Shown here piece after piece: positions 45,976 through 57,549 of a stretch of 64,000 bases of DNA (position 1 is the first letter of the stretch; every line of letters begins with the position of its first letter). Source of the DNA: Pseudomonas caricapapayae (GTDB lineage: Bacteria > Pseudomonadota > Gammaproteobacteria > Pseudomonadales > Pseudomonadaceae); the NCBI RefSeq assembly GCF_001400735.1, contig NZ_LJPW01000120.1, positions 1-64,000 of the forward strand. Direction: 5' to 3'. The notes beneath the pieces were generated by a model, which searched no databases, was not told the origin of the DNA, and worked only from the letters and a program-made list of their open reading frames with translations. A program made the position numbers and the translations under genes.

Positions 45976-46560
45976 TCAGGCCTTCTGGCTGTGCAGGTTT
46001 TTCATCGCCCGGTTCCATTCACCGGCGAAGATATCCGGCAGCACGCCGAGGGCAAAGTCGATACTGGCGTCCAGTTTTTCCTGTTCGGCGCGTGGCGCTC
46101 GACCCAGGACAAAGCCGGATACCTTGCTGGCATCGCCCGGGTGGCCTATGCCAAGCCGCAAGCGATGAAAAGTGTTCTGATTGCCGAGCTGCGCGATGAT
46201 GTCGCGCAGGCCGTTATGACCGCCATGACCGCCGCCCACTTTGAGTTTGGCAACGCCCGGAGGCAGGTCCAGTTCGTCATGCGCCACCAGAATCGATTCG
46301 ACCGGAATACGATAGAAACCGGCGAGTGCCGCTACGGCCTGGCCGCTGCGGTTCATGTAGGTGGTGGGGATCAGCAGACGAACATCCTGACCCTGATGCG
46401 TAAAGCGTCCGGTCAGGCCAAAGAATTTGCGCTCGGGAACGAGGTTGACTCGTTGCGCCGCAGCAATACGCTCGACAAAAAAAGCCCCTGCGTTATGCCG
46501 GGTCTGTTCGTATTCGGCGCCTGGATTTCCCAGGCCCACGATCAGTTGTATGGCGGTCAC
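45976..46560 (-). CDS. pth: Peptidyl-tRNA hydrolase
   Basis: The protein has 194 residues. Catalytic signature [22 protein letters not shown] at 8-29 includes the catalytic His and Asn; [11 protein letters not shown] and [13 protein letters not shown] also match. It recycles tRNA from drop-off peptidyl-tRNA. It sits about 20 bases before ychF, with which it is probably co-transcribed. Confidence 0.96.
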   Translation of the reverse strand: MTAIQLIVGLGNPGAEYEQTRHNAGAFFVERIAAAQRVNLVPERKFFGLTGRFTHQGQDVRLLIPTTYMNRSGQAVAALAGFYRIPVESILVAHDELDLPPGVAKLKVGGGHGGHNGLRDIIAQLGNQNTFHRLRLGIGHPGDASKVSGFVLGRAPRAEQEKLDASIDFALGVLPDIFAGEWNRAMKNLHSQKA

Positions 46561-46725
46561 GACAGGGGCTCTTCCTTTGGAGTTGAGGGTTGAACCGCTG
46601 ACGACAGCGGCAATGTGGGCGAAAACTGCTCATTTACCATGATGTAAACTCAGCGATCTCGCCCGCTTTGCCTGCTATCGCTCGCGATGTTTCCTGAGCA
46701 ACTCCGACGTTACCAAGTAAATGAA

Positions 46726-47337
46726 TTACTCGGCAGCGCCTTCTTCACCTTCTTCTGCTTCGTCTTTGACGATGCGCGGTGCGTGGACGTTGGCGATTGC
46801 CAGGTCAGTACCGTGTGCCAAGGCAACGAACTCAACGCCTTTAGGTGCTTTCAGCTCGGACAGGTGAACGTTGTCGCCCACTTCCAGCGCGCCCAGATCA
46901 ACTTCGATGAACTCAGGCAGGTCTTTAGGCAGGCAGGTCACTTCCAGTTCAGTGGTAGTGTGCGAGATCTCGCCGCCTTTCTTGACCGGAGCTTCTTCGT
47001 TCAGGAAGTGGATCGGCACGATTGCGGTCAGTTTCTGGCCGGCAATAACGCGCACGAAGTCAGCGTGCATCACGTGGCCTTTGGCCGGGTGACGTTGCAG
47101 CGCCTTGATGATGACATTTTGCTTCTTGCCGCCAACGTTCAGCTCGATGATGTGGCTGTAGGCCGCATCGTTTTCGAGCAGCTTGGCAACTTCCTTGGCC
47201 AGCATGCTGATGGACTCGGGGGCTTTGTCGCCACCGTAGACTACAGCTGGAACCAGGCTAGCGAGACGACGCAGGCGGCGGCTCGCACCTTTCCCCAGGT
47301 CGGAACGCTGTTCTGCATTCAGGGTAAATTCGTTCAT
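46726..47337 (-). CDS. rplY: Ribosomal protein bL25, CTC (long) form
   Basis: The protein has 203 residues from the ATG at 47337 ([20 protein letters not shown]), as usual for this family; an upstream ATG is not family-like. Residues 1-95 are the 5S rRNA-binding L25 domain, with [17 protein letters not shown]; the rest is the C-terminal TL5/CTC domain. The last 20 residues are very acidic and alanine-rich. It lies between prs and pth, a conserved Pseudomonas order. Confidence 0.95.
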   Translation of the reverse strand: MNEFTLNAEQRSDLGKGASRRLRRLASLVPAVVYGGDKAPESISMLAKEVAKLLENDAAYSHIIELNVGGKKQNVIIKALQRHPAKGHVMHADFVRVIAGQKLTAIVPIHFLNEEAPVKKGGEISHTTTELEVTCLPKDLPEFIEVDLGALEVGDNVHLSELKAPKGVEFVALAHGTDLAIANVHAPRIVKDEAEEGEEGAAE

Positions 47338-47407
47338 GTTGTATCTCCAAATTAACCACATCCGCCGTTGCGTTTGCGACCAGCGCTCGGGCGGTATGGG
47401 CAAAAAA

Positions 47408-47438
47408 GCCCCGCCCTGACCGGATGTCAGGGCGGGGC
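47408..47438 (-). terminator. Terminator of prs
   Basis: A perfect 13-bp GC-rich stem (47408-47420 with 47426-47438) is followed, read leftward, by TTTTTTG. It separates prs from rplY. Confidence 0.85.
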
Positions 47439-47461
47439 GCTTTTCGTCTGCGTGATGTCAG

Positions 47462-48403
47462 TTAACGGAACATCGCGCTGATCGATTCTTCATTGCTGAT
47501 GCGGCGGACCGCTTCGGCGACTACCGGCGCAATATCCAGTTGGCGGATACGGCTGCAGGCTTGTGCTGCTGCGGACAACGGGATGGTGTTGGTCACCACC
47601 AGTTCGTCCAGCACGGAATTTTCAATGTTTTCGATCGCCCGACCCGACAGCACAGGGTGTGTGCAGTAGGCAAAGACCTTGGCTGCGCCATGCTCTTTCA
47701 GGGCCTTGGCCGCGTGGCACAGAGTGCCGGCGGTGTCGACCATGTCGTCGACCAGAATGCAGGTACGCCCTTCGACATCACCGATGATGTGCATCACTTC
47801 GGAGTGATTGGCTTTCTCACGGCGTTTGTCGATGATCCCGAGATCGACACCCAGGGATTTGGCAACAGCACGTGCACGCACGACGCCGCCGATATCCGGG
47901 GAAACGATCATCAGGTTTTCAAAGCGCTGGTCTTCGATGTCATCCACCAGAACGGGGGAGCCGTAGATGTTATCTACCGGAATATCGAAGAAGCCCTGAA
48001 TCTGGTCAGCATGAAGATCAACCGTGAGCACACGATCGATCCCCACCACGGTAAGCATGTCAGCAACGACTTTCGCGCTGATTGCAACACGTGCGGAACG
48101 CGGACGGCGATCCTGGCGGGCATAACCAAAGTAGGGAATCACAGCAGTGATTCGGGACGCTGAGGAGCGACGGAAGGCATCAGCCATCACGACGAGTTCC
48201 ATCAGGTTGTCATTTGTCGGTGCGCAGGTCGGCTGAATGATAAAGACGTCTTTACCGCGGACGTTTTCATTAATCTCAGTGCTGATTTCACCGTCGGAGA
48301 ATTTTCCGACAGAAACATCACCCAGTGGGATATGCAGCTGACGTACTACACGCCGAGCGAGATCGGGGTTGGCATTCCCCGTAAAGACCATCATCTTGGA
48401 CAC
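47462..48403 (-). CDS. prs: Ribose-phosphate pyrophosphokinase
   Basis: The protein has 313 residues, the normal length. Signatures include [16 protein letters not shown] near 36, [14 protein letters not shown] near 95 in the catalytic loop region, [17 protein letters not shown] near 128, and the PRPP site [14 protein letters not shown] near 215. It makes PRPP for nucleotide, histidine and NAD synthesis. It is transcribed just downstream of tRNA-Gln. Confidence 0.96.
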   Translation of the reverse strand: MSKMMVFTGNANPDLARRVVRQLHIPLGDVSVGKFSDGEISTEINENVRGKDVFIIQPTCAPTNDNLMELVVMADAFRRSSASRITAVIPYFGYARQDRRPRSARVAISAKVVADMLTVVGIDRVLTVDLHADQIQGFFDIPVDNIYGSPVLVDDIEDQRFENLMIVSPDIGGVVRARAVAKSLGVDLGIIDKRREKANHSEVMHIIGDVEGRTCILVDDMVDTAGTLCHAAKALKEHGAAKVFAYCTHPVLSGRAIENIENSVLDELVVTNTIPLSAAAQACSRIRQLDIAPVVAEAVRRISNEESISAMFR

Positions 48404-48448
48404 GCGCAGTACCTAGAGGCTGAGGGTAACCTGGATGAGTATGGAAAA

Positions 48449-48523
48449 TGGCAGGGGCGGCTGGATTCGAACCAACGCATGGCAGGATCAAAACCTGCTG
48501 CCTTACCGCTTGGCGACGCCCCT
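48449..48523 (-). tRNA. tRNA-Gln (anticodon UUG)
   Basis: Seventy-five bases read leftward fold as a cloverleaf starting AGGGGCGTCGCCAAGCGG and ending with an encoded CCA. The anticodon loop TTTTGAT centres on TTG. The acceptor stem pairs A1 with T72. It lies between ispE and prs, as in other Pseudomonas genomes. Confidence 0.95.
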
Positions 48524-48560
48524 GTATTGAATCAATCGAGTGCCTGGCACTCAATTCCTG

Positions 48561-49415
48561 CTACAGAATTTGCAGCTTGCGATGCAACATCGAAATGTTA
48601 CTTCCTTTCGCTACGAACCCCGTAAGGGTCTCTGTAAGAAGGGCCGAGACTTTATCAGCTTCAGCTTTGTTTGGGAAGGCCCCAAACACACAACTTCCAG
48701 TTCCGGTTAATTTTGCTTCGGTAAAATTACCTAGCAAATTCAAAGCGTTACGTACTTCTGGGTAACGCCTCTCTACAACCGCCTTACAGTCATTTCGACT
48801 GTTTCCCTTGGGAACGGGGCGCACTTTAATGGGCGGCGTGTCGCGTGTCAACAACGGATCTGAAAAAATTTCTGCTGTACTTACAGCGACTTGCGGAACG
48901 AGCACCAAATACCACGGTTCTTCCGGGTCTACCGGGGTAAGAATTTCTCCGACGCCCTCAGCAAATGCGGCGTGTCCGCGTACAAAAACCGGTACATCGG
49001 CACCCAGCGTCAGGCCCAGTGCCGCCAGACGATCCTCATCCCAGCCGAGCTGCCACAAGTGGTTCAAAGCCAGCAGCGTGGTAGCGGCATCCGAGCTGCC
49101 GCCACCGATGCCGCCGCCCATGGGCAGACGTTTTTCCAGCCAGATGTCCATGCCCAGTGTGCAACCGGACTGTTTTTGCAGCGCGCGGGCGGCTTTGACG
49201 ATCAGGTTGCTGTCGTGCGGGACGCCAGGGACTTCGGTCTGCAGACGAATCTCGCCGTCCTCGCGGACGCTAAACCCCAGCTCGTCGCCGTAATCGAGAA
49301 ACTGAAACAGGGTTTGCAGTTCGTGATAGCCGTCAGGGCGGCGTCCCAGAATGTGCAGCATCAGGTTGAGTTTCGCCGGGGCGGGCAAAACCAGTTGTGG
49401 CGTACCCATGATCAT
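48561..49415 (-). CDS. ispE: 4-diphosphocytidyl-2-C-methyl-D-erythritol kinase
   Basis: The protein has 284 residues from the ATG at 49415, or 282 from the ATG at 49409. It is a GHMP kinase of the non-mevalonate isoprenoid pathway: [21 protein letters not shown] at 11-31, ATP-binding [20 protein letters not shown] near 100, and a C-terminal [11 protein letters not shown] glycine loop. The gene overlaps lolB slightly and ends just before tRNA-Gln, the conserved arrangement. Confidence 0.95.
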   Translation of the reverse strand: MIMGTPQLVLPAPAKLNLMLHILGRRPDGYHELQTLFQFLDYGDELGFSVREDGEIRLQTEVPGVPHDSNLIVKAARALQKQSGCTLGMDIWLEKRLPMGGGIGGGSSDAATTLLALNHLWQLGWDEDRLAALGLTLGADVPVFVRGHAAFAEGVGEILTPVDPEEPWYLVLVPQVAVSTAEIFSDPLLTRDTPPIKVRPVPKGNSRNDCKAVVERRYPEVRNALNLLGNFTEAKLTGTGSCVFGAFPNKAEADKVSALLTETLTGFVAKGSNISMLHRKLQIL

Positions 49416-50029
49416 TGCCCCAGCTTGCGAGGCTGCCAGTCCTTGATGACCAGCGTGACATCGAGGTCCTGGCCATGCAGCTTGACGCGTTCCGGCAGCC
49501 AGTAGCCGTTTTGTTCGACGTAGCTGAGGTACTCCACTTGCCAGCCATCCTGTTCAAGGCTGGCCAGGCGGCTGTCGCCATCAAGTGTCACGCTGCTTTT
49601 GCTGTCCGGTGCCGGCAAGCCACGCACCCACCATACCAGGTGAGAAACCGGCAGTTTCCAGCCCAGTTGATCCTGCAGAAGCGATTCCGGAGTGGTGGCT
49701 TCGTAGCGACCCTGATTGGCGACTTCCAGCACAACTGCGCCGGGGCGTCCGGTCAGTCGGGCGGCACCGCGGCCGAGCGGGCCGGACAGGCGGATGTCGT
49801 AGTAATCCTGGCGCTGCAGCCAGAACAGGGTGCCGCTGCCGGAGTCTTTCGGTGCGCGAATGCCTACCTTGCCGTTGATCTGCCAGCCATCGAGGCTGCT
49901 CAGTTGCTGTTTGTGTTCGCGCCATTGCGCGGGATCACCCTTGCCTTGTACGGCTTCGCGGGAGGTGAGGCCGGCGCAGCCGGCGAGCAGGGCGATGAAG
50001 CTGAATACGATTAGGTGGCGCAAAAACAT
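49412..50029 (-). CDS. lolB: Outer-membrane lipoprotein receptor LolB
   Basis: The protein has 205 residues with a lipobox LLAGC at 14-18. [23 protein letters not shown] near 50 and [10 protein letters not shown] match LolB, which accepts lipoproteins from LolA and inserts them in the outer membrane. It is flanked by the TPR gene upstream and ispE downstream, with almost no spacing. Confidence 0.94.
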   Translation of the reverse strand: MFLRHLIVFSFIALLAGCAGLTSREAVQGKGDPAQWREHKQQLSSLDGWQINGKVGIRAPKDSGSGTLFWLQRQDYYDIRLSGPLGRGAARLTGRPGAVVLEVANQGRYEATTPESLLQDQLGWKLPVSHLVWWVRGLPAPDSKSSVTLDGDSRLASLEQDGWQVEYLSYVEQNGYWLPERVKLHGQDLDVTLVIKDWQPRKLGQ

Positions 50030-50033
50030 AACG

Positions 50034-51761
50034 TCAAAGGGTCTCTGATCCGGTCAAGCGTCGCAGTGTGCTGCGCAGGACGGTACTGTCGGGTTGTTGT
50101 TCGAGGGCTTTGGCCCACACTTTTCTGGCTTCGCGCTGTTCGCCCTTGGCCCAGAGTACTTCGCCCAGGTGCGCTGCCACTTCGTGATCAGGGAAGCGTT
50201 CAAGGGCCTGGCGCAGGTAGCGCTCGGCCTCATCCAGGTTACCCAGGCGATAGTTGACCCAGCCAAGGCTGTCGAGAACCGCCGGATCGTCGGGGCTGAT
50301 CTGGTGAGCTTTCTCGATCAACTGGCGGGCTTCGGCGTAACGCGTGGTGCGATCTGAAAGGGTATAGCCCAGTGCGTTCAGCGCCATGGCGTTTTCAGGC
50401 TCGCGCTTGATGATGCTGCGCAGGTCTTTTTCCATCTGCGCCAGATCATTGCGTTTTTCCGCCAGCATGGCGCGGGTATAGAGCAGGTTGGCGTCATCCG
50501 GGTATTGCTTGAGCGCCTGATTCAACACCTGCCAGCCGCGATCCAGTTGGTCGTTGCTGGTCAGGACCTCGGCTTCGATCAGGTAAAGCTGGATGGCGTA
50601 GTCGGGTTCTTCGGCGCGCGCCTCAGACAGGCGTTTGGCAGCTTCCGCACCGTTGCCATTGCTGACCAGAATATCGGCCTGGCGCAATTGAGCGGCAAGG
50701 AAGTCCGGGCCCGGACCGACCTGAGCGTATTCGTTGAGCGCGCTTTGCGGGTCCTCGCGCTCTTCGTGGATGCGGCCCAGATTCAAATGCGCAGAGTCGA
50801 CGTGTGCGCCACGGGCGATCAGTTCTTCCAGGTAGCCAGCCGCTTCGTCCCAGGCCTTGGCTTCAAGGCACACCAGGGCCAGCGAGAAACGCAGCTCGTC
50901 GTCATCCGGATACTGCTGCAAAAGAGCGGAAAACTGCACCTTGGCGTCTTCCATGCGGTTTTGCTCAACAAGCATGCGCGCATACGTCAGGCGCAGGCGT
51001 TTGTCGTCCGGGTACTTCTTGATGCTTTTTTCCAGCAGGGGCACCGCTTCCTTGCCTCGGTTCATGCTTTGCAGCAGGCGGGCGTGCAGCAGGATAGGGG
51101 CGATTTCGCCGTCTTTCGGCGGGTTGTCTTCCAGCAGCTTCAACGACTGTTCGGCGTCACCATTCTGCTGAAGCAACAGCGCCTTGCCGAAAATCAGCTG
51201 GCTGTTGTTCGGGTATTTGCCCAGCAATCGGTCAAAGCTCTTGAGCAGGCCGTTACGGGTGTCAGGATCGGTTTCGGCAGCGGACAGGGCCAGAAAGTCG
51301 AAGTGCGTGTCCCCCTGACCTTGCAGGACTCTCTCCATATACACCAGAGAGTCGTCGTAGCGTCCGGCGCGCGCCAACTGAATGGCTGCGGCTCGTTGGG
51401 CTTCAAGATTGCCCGGCGCGTTCCTCGCCCAGATCAGGGCAGTGTCCAGCGCAGACTGATCGGCGCCCATGTACTCGGCGATCTGGTAGGCGCGTTCTGA
51501 GACTCCCGGGTCCTGGGTCTTGATCGCCTGGGTCACGTAGTTGTCCAGGGCGATATCGAAGCGGTTGCGCTGGCCGGCCAGCTCCGCGCTCAACAGGCTG
51601 ACCAGGGTGTCCTGAGTGAACGAGCCGTAGACCTGCGGCTTGGCTTCAGGCGCGGGAGGGGCGTCTTTCTGAGCGGGCACGGGCTGTGACGAGACGGGGG
51701 CCACGGACTGGCAGCCGCCCAGAAAGGCAAGAGCAAGGAACAACGCGGAGGATCTATTCAT
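50034..51761 (-). CDS. TPR-repeat lipoprotein
   Basis: The protein has 575 residues from the ATG at 51761, which begins a lipoprotein signal with LGGC at 14-17; the upstream extension is not hydrophobic. About ten tetratricopeptide repeats fill residues 60-570, for example [20 protein letters not shown] and [20 protein letters not shown]. It is the first gene of the tpr-lolB-ispE group. Its envelope role is not established from sequence; scaffold or assembly functions are usual for such proteins. Confidence 0.88.
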   Translation of the reverse strand: MNRSSALFLALAFLGGCQSVAPVSSQPVPAQKDAPPAPEAKPQVYGSFTQDTLVSLLSAELAGQRNRFDIALDNYVTQAIKTQDPGVSERAYQIAEYMGADQSALDTALIWARNAPGNLEAQRAAAIQLARAGRYDDSLVYMERVLQGQGDTHFDFLALSAAETDPDTRNGLLKSFDRLLGKYPNNSQLIFGKALLLQQNGDAEQSLKLLEDNPPKDGEIAPILLHARLLQSMNRGKEAVPLLEKSIKKYPDDKRLRLTYARMLVEQNRMEDAKVQFSALLQQYPDDDELRFSLALVCLEAKAWDEAAGYLEELIARGAHVDSAHLNLGRIHEEREDPQSALNEYAQVGPGPDFLAAQLRQADILVSNGNGAEAAKRLSEARAEEPDYAIQLYLIEAEVLTSNDQLDRGWQVLNQALKQYPDDANLLYTRAMLAEKRNDLAQMEKDLRSIIKREPENAMALNALGYTLSDRTTRYAEARQLIEKAHQISPDDPAVLDSLGWVNYRLGNLDEAERYLRQALERFPDHEVAAHLGEVLWAKGEQREARKVWAKALEQQPDSTVLRSTLRRLTGSETL

Positions 51762-51987
51762 ATATAAGAAGGGCGGCTTACCTGCGGTGGGAGCATCATG
51801 ACACAAGGCTGTCGGCAAAACCCACAGCCGTCGGAAAAACTGATGCAATGCGTGTGTTTGCAGTGTCGCGGGCCTGAAAACGCAGTCTGCGACGAGCGAT
51901 TGTAGTGGGACAATAATATGTGGTGGTTGTTCTGAGCTTATTGAAGTAGGACAATTACCGGCTTCACGTCACCACCTGCGACCCTGA

Positions 51988-53265
51988 ATGGCCTTCCTTG
52001 CACTCGGTATCAACCATAAGACCGCCTCGGTCGACGTTCGCGAGCGTGTGGCATTTACCCCGGAACAACTGGTCGAGGCGTTGCAGCAGCTCTGCCACCT
52101 GACCGAAAGTCGTGAAGCTGCGATTCTTTCGACCTGCAACCGTAGCGAGCTGTATATCGAGCACGAGCATCTCGGTGCGGACAGCATTCTCGCCTGGCTC
52201 GCCGATTATCATCACCTCAGCCTGGAAGAACTGCGCGCCAGTGCTTACGTGCACGAGGATGATGCCGCCGTACGGCACATGATGCGCGTCGCCTCCGGGC
52301 TCGATTCGCTGGTGCTCGGCGAGCCGCAGATTCTCGGCCAGATGAAGTCCGCCTACGCCGTTGCCCGCGAAGCCGGTACGGTCGGGCCGTTGCTGGGTCG
52401 CCTGTTTCAGGCCACGTTCAGCGCCGCCAAGCAGGTGCGCACCGATACTGCAATCGGCGAAAACCCGGTGTCTGTGGCGTTTGCCGCAGTCAGTCTGGCC
52501 AAACAGATTTTCAGCGATCTGCAACGCAGTCAGGCTTTGTTGATCGGTGCAGGCGAGACCATTACTCTGGTCGCCCGGCATCTGCATGACCTGGGCGTCA
52601 AACGTATCGTGGTTGCCAACCGCACGCTCGAGCGCGCCAGCATGCTCGCCGCCGAGTTCGGTGCGCACGCGGTGCTGCTGTCGGATATTCCGGCCGAACT
52701 GGTCAATAGCGATATCGTGATCAGCTCCACCGCCAGCCAGTTGCCGATTCTGGGCAAGGGGGCTGTGGAAAGCGCGCTGAAACTTCGCAAGCACAAGCCG
52801 ATCTTCATGGTCGATATCGCCGTACCGCGAGATATCGAGCCTGAAGTCGGCGAACTGGACGACGTTTACCTCTATAGCGTTGATGACCTGCATGAAGTAG
52901 TGGCAGAGAATCTGAAGAGTCGTCAGGGTGCTGCGCTGGCTGCCGAGCAACTGGTCAGCGTGGGGGCCGAAGACTTCATGTCGCGGCTGCGCGAACTGGC
53001 GGCGGTGGATGTATTGCGCGCCTATCGTCAGCAAAGCGAACGGCTGCGTGACGAAGAGCTGAGCAAGGCGCAACGTATGCTGGCCAACGGCAGCAATGCC
53101 GAGGATGTACTGATCCAGCTGGCGCGTGGTCTGACCAACAAATTGCTGCACGCACCCAGCGTACAGCTCAAGAAGCTGTCTGCCGAAGGTCGCGTCGATG
53201 CGCTGGCCATGGCCCAGGAACTTTTTGCCCTCGGTGAGGGCTCGACGGATAAAACCCCGCAATGA
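51988..53265 (+). CDS. hemA: Glutamyl-tRNA reductase
   Basis: The protein has 425 residues. The catalytic cysteine is in [15 protein letters not shown] near 50, followed by [22 protein letters not shown], the NADPH site [16 protein letters not shown], and the C-terminal dimerisation helix. It starts the C5 pathway of tetrapyrrole synthesis. The start is the first ATG, 226 bases from the divergent TPR gene. It overlaps prfA by 4 bases (ATGA). Confidence 0.96.
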   Translation: MAFLALGINHKTASVDVRERVAFTPEQLVEALQQLCHLTESREAAILSTCNRSELYIEHEHLGADSILAWLADYHHLSLEELRASAYVHEDDAAVRHMMRVASGLDSLVLGEPQILGQMKSAYAVAREAGTVGPLLGRLFQATFSAAKQVRTDTAIGENPVSVAFAAVSLAKQIFSDLQRSQALLIGAGETITLVARHLHDLGVKRIVVANRTLERASMLAAEFGAHAVLLSDIPAELVNSDIVISSTASQLPILGKGAVESALKLRKHKPIFMVDIAVPRDIEPEVGELDDVYLYSVDDLHEVVAENLKSRQGAALAAEQLVSVGAEDFMSRLRELAAVDVLRAYRQQSERLRDEELSKAQRMLANGSNAEDVLIQLARGLTNKLLHAPSVQLKKLSAEGRVDALAMAQELFALGEGSTDKTPQ

Positions 53266-54344
53266 AAGCTTCACTGCTCAATAAGCTGGATGTCCTCAGC
53301 GACCGATTCGAGGAACTGACCGCGCTGCTTGGCGACGCCGAGGTCATCAGCGATCAGACACGCTTTCGCGCCTATTCCCGTGAATATGCCGAAGTGGAGC
53401 CGGTCGTTGCGCTTTATCAACAGTTGATCAGGGTGCAGGGCGATCTGGAGGGCGCGCAGGCGCTGCTCAAGGACAGCGACCCGGACATGCGCGAAATGGC
53501 CGTCGAGGAAGTTCGCGAGACCCGGCAGCAACTGGTTGAGCTTGAAGCGCAATTGCAGCGCATGCTGCTGCCCAAGGACCCGAACGACGGCCGTAACGTG
53601 TTCCTGGAAATCCGCGCCGGCACGGGCGGCGATGAGGCTGCGATTTTCTCCGGCGACCTGTTTCGCATGTATTCGCGTTACGCCGAGCGGCGTGGCTGGC
53701 GGGTCGAAATCCTGTCCGAAAATGAAGGCGAGCATGGCGGCTACAAGGAAGTCATTGCGCGTGTCGAAGGTGACAGCGTCTACGGCAAGCTGAAATTCGA
53801 GTCCGGCGCGCACCGTGTGCAGCGCGTGCCCGAGACCGAGTCGCAGGGCCGCATCCACACGTCTGCCTGTACGGTTGCGGTGTTGCCGGAGCCCGATGAG
53901 CAACAGGCGATCGAGATCAACCCGGCCGACCTGCGTGTCGACACCTACCGCTCTTCGGGCGCCGGTGGTCAGCACGTCAACAAAACCGACTCGGCAATCC
54001 GCATCACGCATTTGCCATCGGGTATCGTCGTCGAATGTCAGGAAGAGCGCTCACAGCACAAGAACAGGGCCCGGGCAATGTCCTGGCTGTCTGCCAAACT
54101 GAATGATCAACAGACCAGCGCGGCGGCCAATGCCATCGCCAGCGAGCGCAAGCTGCTCGTGGGGTCGGGTGATCGTTCCGAGCGTATCCGTACGTATAAT
54201 TTCCCTCAAGGGCGAGTGACGGATCACCGCGTGAACCTGACTTTGTATTCGCTGGATGAAGTTCTGGCGGGCGGAGTCGATGCAGTGATAGAGCCGCTAC
54301 TCGCTGAATATCAGGCTGATCAACTTGCGGCACTGGGTGAGTAA
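53262..54344 (+). CDS. prfA: Peptide chain release factor 1
   Basis: The protein has 360 residues, the normal length. The catalytic loop [20 protein letters not shown] lies near 228, with GGQ intact. [20 protein letters not shown] near 117 and [17 protein letters not shown] also match. It terminates translation at UAA and UAG. It is directly followed by prmC, whose product methylates the GGQ glutamine. Confidence 0.97.
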   Translation: MKASLLNKLDVLSDRFEELTALLGDAEVISDQTRFRAYSREYAEVEPVVALYQQLIRVQGDLEGAQALLKDSDPDMREMAVEEVRETRQQLVELEAQLQRMLLPKDPNDGRNVFLEIRAGTGGDEAAIFSGDLFRMYSRYAERRGWRVEILSENEGEHGGYKEVIARVEGDSVYGKLKFESGAHRVQRVPETESQGRIHTSACTVAVLPEPDEQQAIEINPADLRVDTYRSSGAGGQHVNKTDSAIRITHLPSGIVVECQEERSQHKNRARAMSWLSAKLNDQQTSAAANAIASERKLLVGSGDRSERIRTYNFPQGRVTDHRVNLTLYSLDEVLAGGVDAVIEPLLAEYQADQLAALGE

Positions 54345-55178
54345 ATGACCATCATCGCAAGTTTGTTAAGAAGCGCCGAGCTTCCCGATTCCCCGACCGC
54401 ACGGCTCGACATCGAGCTGCTGCTTGCGGCAGCGCTGGGCAAGCCGCGCAGCTTTCTGCACACCTGGCCCGAGCGCATTGTCAGCACCGAGGCCGCCCTG
54501 GCATTTGCAGATTACCTGCAGCGCCGACGCACTGGCGAGCCAGTGGCCTATATTCTCGGCCAGCAAGGTTTCTGGAAGCTTGATCTGGAGGTTGCGCCGC
54601 ACACTCTGATCCCGCGTCCCGAGACCGAGATGCTGGTGGAAGCGGCACTGGAGCTGGTGCCTGCCTTCGCACCTGCCAGGGTTCTGGATCTGGGCACCGG
54701 CACCGGGGCGATTGCCCTGGCGCTGGCCCACGAACGTCAGCAATGGCAAGTCACGGCGGTTGACCGTGTGCCAGAGGCCGTTGCGCTGGCCGAACGCAAT
54801 CGGCAGCGCCTGCAACTGGACAACGCCGAAGTGCTCGACAGCCACTGGTTCAGCGCCCTGGCAGGGCGTCAGTTCGATCTGATCATCAGCAATCCGCCGT
54901 ACATTGCCGATGCCGATCCGCATCTGTCGGCCGGTGACGTGCGCTTCGAGCCGAGCAGCGCACTGGTGGCCGGTTCCGACGGTCTGGATGACTTGCGCCA
55001 GATTATCGAACAAGCGCCTGCCCACCTTAATCCGGACGGCTGGTTGCTGCTGGAACATGGTTACGATCAAGGCGCGGCGGTGCGTGAGCTGCTGACTCGT
55101 CAGGGCTTCGAACGTATCCAGACCCGCCGCGACCTGGGCGAGCACGAGCGGATCACGTTCGGGTGCAAGCCGTGCTGA
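54345..55178 (+). CDS. prmC: Release factor glutamine methyltransferase
   Basis: The protein has 277 residues. The SAM site is VLDLGTGTGAIALALAHE near 110, and the substrate-glutamine motif NPPY is in IISNPPYIAD near 182. TLIPRPETEMLVE precedes the SAM fold, as in the family. The ATG follows the prfA stop with no spacer. Confidence 0.96.
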   Translation: MTIIASLLRSAELPDSPTARLDIELLLAAALGKPRSFLHTWPERIVSTEAALAFADYLQRRRTGEPVAYILGQQGFWKLDLEVAPHTLIPRPETEMLVEAALELVPAFAPARVLDLGTGTGAIALALAHERQQWQVTAVDRVPEAVALAERNRQRLQLDNAEVLDSHWFSALAGRQFDLIISNPPYIADADPHLSAGDVRFEPSSALVAGSDGLDDLRQIIEQAPAHLNPDGWLLLEHGYDQGAAVRELLTRQGFERIQTRRDLGEHERITFGCKPC

Positions 55179-55942
55179 GTGATCAGGAACTGCTGCGCTA
55201 TAGCCGGCAGATTCTGTTGCAACAGGTCGATATCGAGGGGCAGTTGAGGCTGAAACAAGGCCGTGTGCTTATCGTCGGCGTCGGCGGTCTCGGCTCTCCT
55301 GTGGCCCTGTACCTGGCCGCCGCCGGTGTCGGGGAGCTGCATCTGGCGGATTTCGATCACGTCGATCTGACCAACCTGCAGCGCCAGATTATCCATGACA
55401 CGCAGAGCGTCGGGCTGGCCAAGGTGGACTCGGCGGTGACCCGGCTCAAGGCGATCAACCCCGCCATTACCCTGGTTGCCCATCGTGCTGCACTGGATAC
55501 CGACTCATTGGGTGCGGCCGTGCAGGCTGTCGATCTGGTGCTGGACTGTTCGGATAATTTCGCCACCCGTGAAGCGGTCAATGCTGCCTGTGTCGCTGCG
55601 CGCAAGCCGTTGGTCAGCGGTGCTGCAATCCGGCTGGAGGGGCAGTTATCGGTGTTCGATCCACGCCGTGCAGACAGCCCTTGTTACCATTGTCTGTACG
55701 GTCACGGCAGCGAAGCGGAACTGACCTGCAGCGAGGCCGGTGTCATCGGGCCGCTGGTCGGCCTGGTCGGCAGCCTGCAGGCGCTGGAAGCCTTGAAGCT
55801 GCTGGCCGGTTTTGGCGAGCCGATGGTTGGCCGGCTGTTATTGGTCGATGCCTTGAGCACTCGGTTCCGCGAGCTGAAAGTCAAACGCGACCCGGCCTGC
55901 AGCGTCTGCGGTAAGGCCAGCGGGCAGGGCGAGCATGCCTGA
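55163..55942 (+). CDS. moeB: MoeB/ThiF-type adenylyltransferase
   Basis: The protein has 259 residues from a GTG at 55163, or 256 from a GTG at 55172; both lie inside the end of prmC. The ATP site is [20 protein letters not shown] near 35, with RYSRQILL upstream. Two zinc CxxC pairs are CYHC near 174 and CSVC near 246. It adenylates the C-terminus of a MoaD- or ThiS-like carrier; the Pseudomonas context favours molybdopterin. It overlaps murI by 8 bases. Confidence 0.92.
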   Translation: MQAVLSDQELLRYSRQILLQQVDIEGQLRLKQGRVLIVGVGGLGSPVALYLAAAGVGELHLADFDHVDLTNLQRQIIHDTQSVGLAKVDSAVTRLKAINPAITLVAHRAALDTDSLGAAVQAVDLVLDCSDNFATREAVNAACVAARKPLVSGAAIRLEGQLSVFDPRRADSPCYHCLYGHGSEAELTCSEAGVIGPLVGLVGSLQALEALKLLAGFGEPMVGRLLLVDALSTRFRELKVKRDPACSVCGKASGQGEHA

Positions 55943-56750
55943 CATTCATATGAGCTACGGCAGCGATGCGCCGGTCGGAATCTTCGATTCCGGGGTTGGA
56001 GGGCTGTCGGTACTCAATGAGATCCGTCAGCTGTTGCCCAGCGAGTCTCTGCTGTATCTGGCGGACTGCGGGCATATTCCCTACGGCGAAAAGACCCCTG
56101 AGTTCATCGTCGACCGTTGCCTGACGATTGCCGGCTTCTTTCGCGAGCAGGGTGCCAAGGCCCTGGTCGTCGCTTGCAACACTGCCACGGCTGCGGGCGT
56201 GGCGCATATACGGCAACGCTACCCGGACTGGCCGATTGTGGGCATGGAACCCGCCGTCAAACCGGCTGCCGAAGCCACGCGCAGCGGCGTCGTCGGTGTG
56301 CTGGCGACCACCGGGACGCTGCAGAGCGCCAGGTTTGCTGCCTTGCTTGACCGCTTTGCCAGTGATGTCAGGGTCGTGACGCAGCCGTGCCCCGGTCTGG
56401 TCGAGCTGATCGAAACCGGCGATCTGTTCAGCCCGCAGATCCGTCAATTGCTACAGCGTTACCTCGAACCGTTGCTGGTTGCACGCTGTGACACGATCAT
56501 TCTGGGCTGCACTCACTATCCCTTTCTCAAGCCATTGCTGCGGGAAATGCTCCCCGAATCAGTCACGCTGATCGACACGGGTGCCGCCGTAGCGCGTCAG
56601 TTGCAGCGTCTTTTGTCGCGTTCCAGCCTTCTTGCCAATGGCGTTGCGCGAGACACTGTGTATTGGTCTAGTGACATTCCGGACAATTTCAGAAAAATCC
56701 TACCTTTTTTGTCGCAAAACCCTGGCAATGTGAGAAGCTTCCGTTTGTAA
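55935..56750 (+). CDS. murI: Glutamate racemase
   Basis: The protein has 271 residues from 55935; an ATG at 55950 is also possible. The two catalytic cysteines are in VVACNTATA near 79 and [10 protein letters not shown] near 192, with [11 protein letters not shown] near the N-terminus. It supplies D-glutamate for peptidoglycan. It is last in the hemA-prfA-prmC-moeB-murI run. Confidence 0.95.
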   Translation: MPDIHMSYGSDAPVGIFDSGVGGLSVLNEIRQLLPSESLLYLADCGHIPYGEKTPEFIVDRCLTIAGFFREQGAKALVVACNTATAAGVAHIRQRYPDWPIVGMEPAVKPAAEATRSGVVGVLATTGTLQSARFAALLDRFASDVRVVTQPCPGLVELIETGDLFSPQIRQLLQRYLEPLLVARCDTIILGCTHYPFLKPLLREMLPESVTLIDTGAAVARQLQRLLSRSSLLANGVARDTVYWSSDIPDNFRKILPFLSQNPGNVRSFRL

Positions 56751-56868
56751 AAAAAACGTGAAAAAAGGTGCTTTTCGGGTGAACTAACCTCACCTCGCAG
56801 GCTTCTATAAAAGCGGCTGATGAACTCCAACACTTTTCGTACACTTTAATATATTTAGGACGTTTCTC

Positions 56869-57387
56869 ATGAAGAGACTCTTTTGCCTGGCCGTGATTGC
56901 GGCCGCTCTGGCAGGGCAAGCTTCAATCGCGCAGGCCGACGGTGTTGAGTTTTCGGTGGGGCAGACCGGCGAGTCGACCATGACTTATCGCCTGGGCGTG
57001 CAGTTCGATTGGGATAAAACCTGGCTGCAAAGCGACATCGGCCGTCTGACTGGCTACTGGGATGGCGCTTACACCTACTGGGATGGCAAGGACTACAAGG
57101 ATAACCACAGCCTGTCGTTCTCCCCGGTTCTGGTCTACGAATTCGGCAACGGCAACGTCAAGCCCTACGTAGAAGCCGGTATCGGCGTCTCGGTGTTCTC
57201 GAACACACAGGTCGAAGACCGCAAGTTCGGGTCTGCTTTCAACTTCGAAGACCGTATCGGCTTTGGTCTGCGTTTCGCGGGCGGGCATGAAGTCGGTATT
57301 CGCGCGACTCACTACTCCAACGCCGGCATCAAAGAGCCGAACGACGGTATAGAGAGCTACGCATTGCATTACAAGATGCCGTTTTGA
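56869..57387 (+). CDS. pagL: PagL-type lipid A 3-O-deacylase
   Basis: The protein has 172 residues with a signal peptide ending AQADG. It is a small eight-strand barrel in the outer membrane. The C-terminal signature RATHYSNAGIKEPNDGIE contains the catalytic His and Ser (H-x-S) and the Glu. PagL removes the 3-O acyl chain from lipid A, altering recognition by hosts. In P. aeruginosa PAO1, as I recall, pagL also lies next to murI and the photolyase gene. The gene is monocistronic with an AGGA-type site. Confidence 0.9.
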   Translation: MKRLFCLAVIAAALAGQASIAQADGVEFSVGQTGESTMTYRLGVQFDWDKTWLQSDIGRLTGYWDGAYTYWDGKDYKDNHSLSFSPVLVYEFGNGNVKPYVEAGIGVSVFSNTQVEDRKFGSAFNFEDRIGFGLRFAGGHEVGIRATHYSNAGIKEPNDGIESYALHYKMPF

Positions 57388-57405
57388 TACATCAAGTTGG
57401 CTATT

Positions 57406-57428
57406 GTGCCAATGCCCTGCATTGGCAC
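57406..57428 (+). terminator. Hairpin after pagL
   Basis: A perfect 10-bp stem (57406-57415 with 57419-57428) with a CCT loop lies 18 bases after the stop. The T-tract is weak, so termination is uncertain. Confidence 0.45.
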
Positions 57429-57473
57429 GCTGTTCCTGATGCGCCTCGTTGAAAACCTGTGCTGCCACGCATG

Positions 57474-57523
57474 CCCAGGACGCGGAGCGTTCGGAACTGC
57501 ATTCCCACGCGGAGCGTGGGGAA
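57474..57523. repeat. REP-like palindromic repeat pair
   Basis: Two related units share the core ACGCGGAGCGT. The right copy (57504-57520) is a perfect 7-bp hairpin with a GGA loop, and the left copy (57474-57500) is degenerate. Such CCCACGC...GCGTGGG elements occur between Pseudomonas genes in many copies. It lies between convergent pagL and the photolyase operon. Confidence 0.6.
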
Positions 57524-57549
57524 GATAGTCATGAGTCAGGCAACACTGA

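Noticed and set aside
51964..53274. Minus-strand open frame of 436 codons opposite hemA
   Set aside because: It mirrors the full length of hemA, with no plausible domain or ribosome site.
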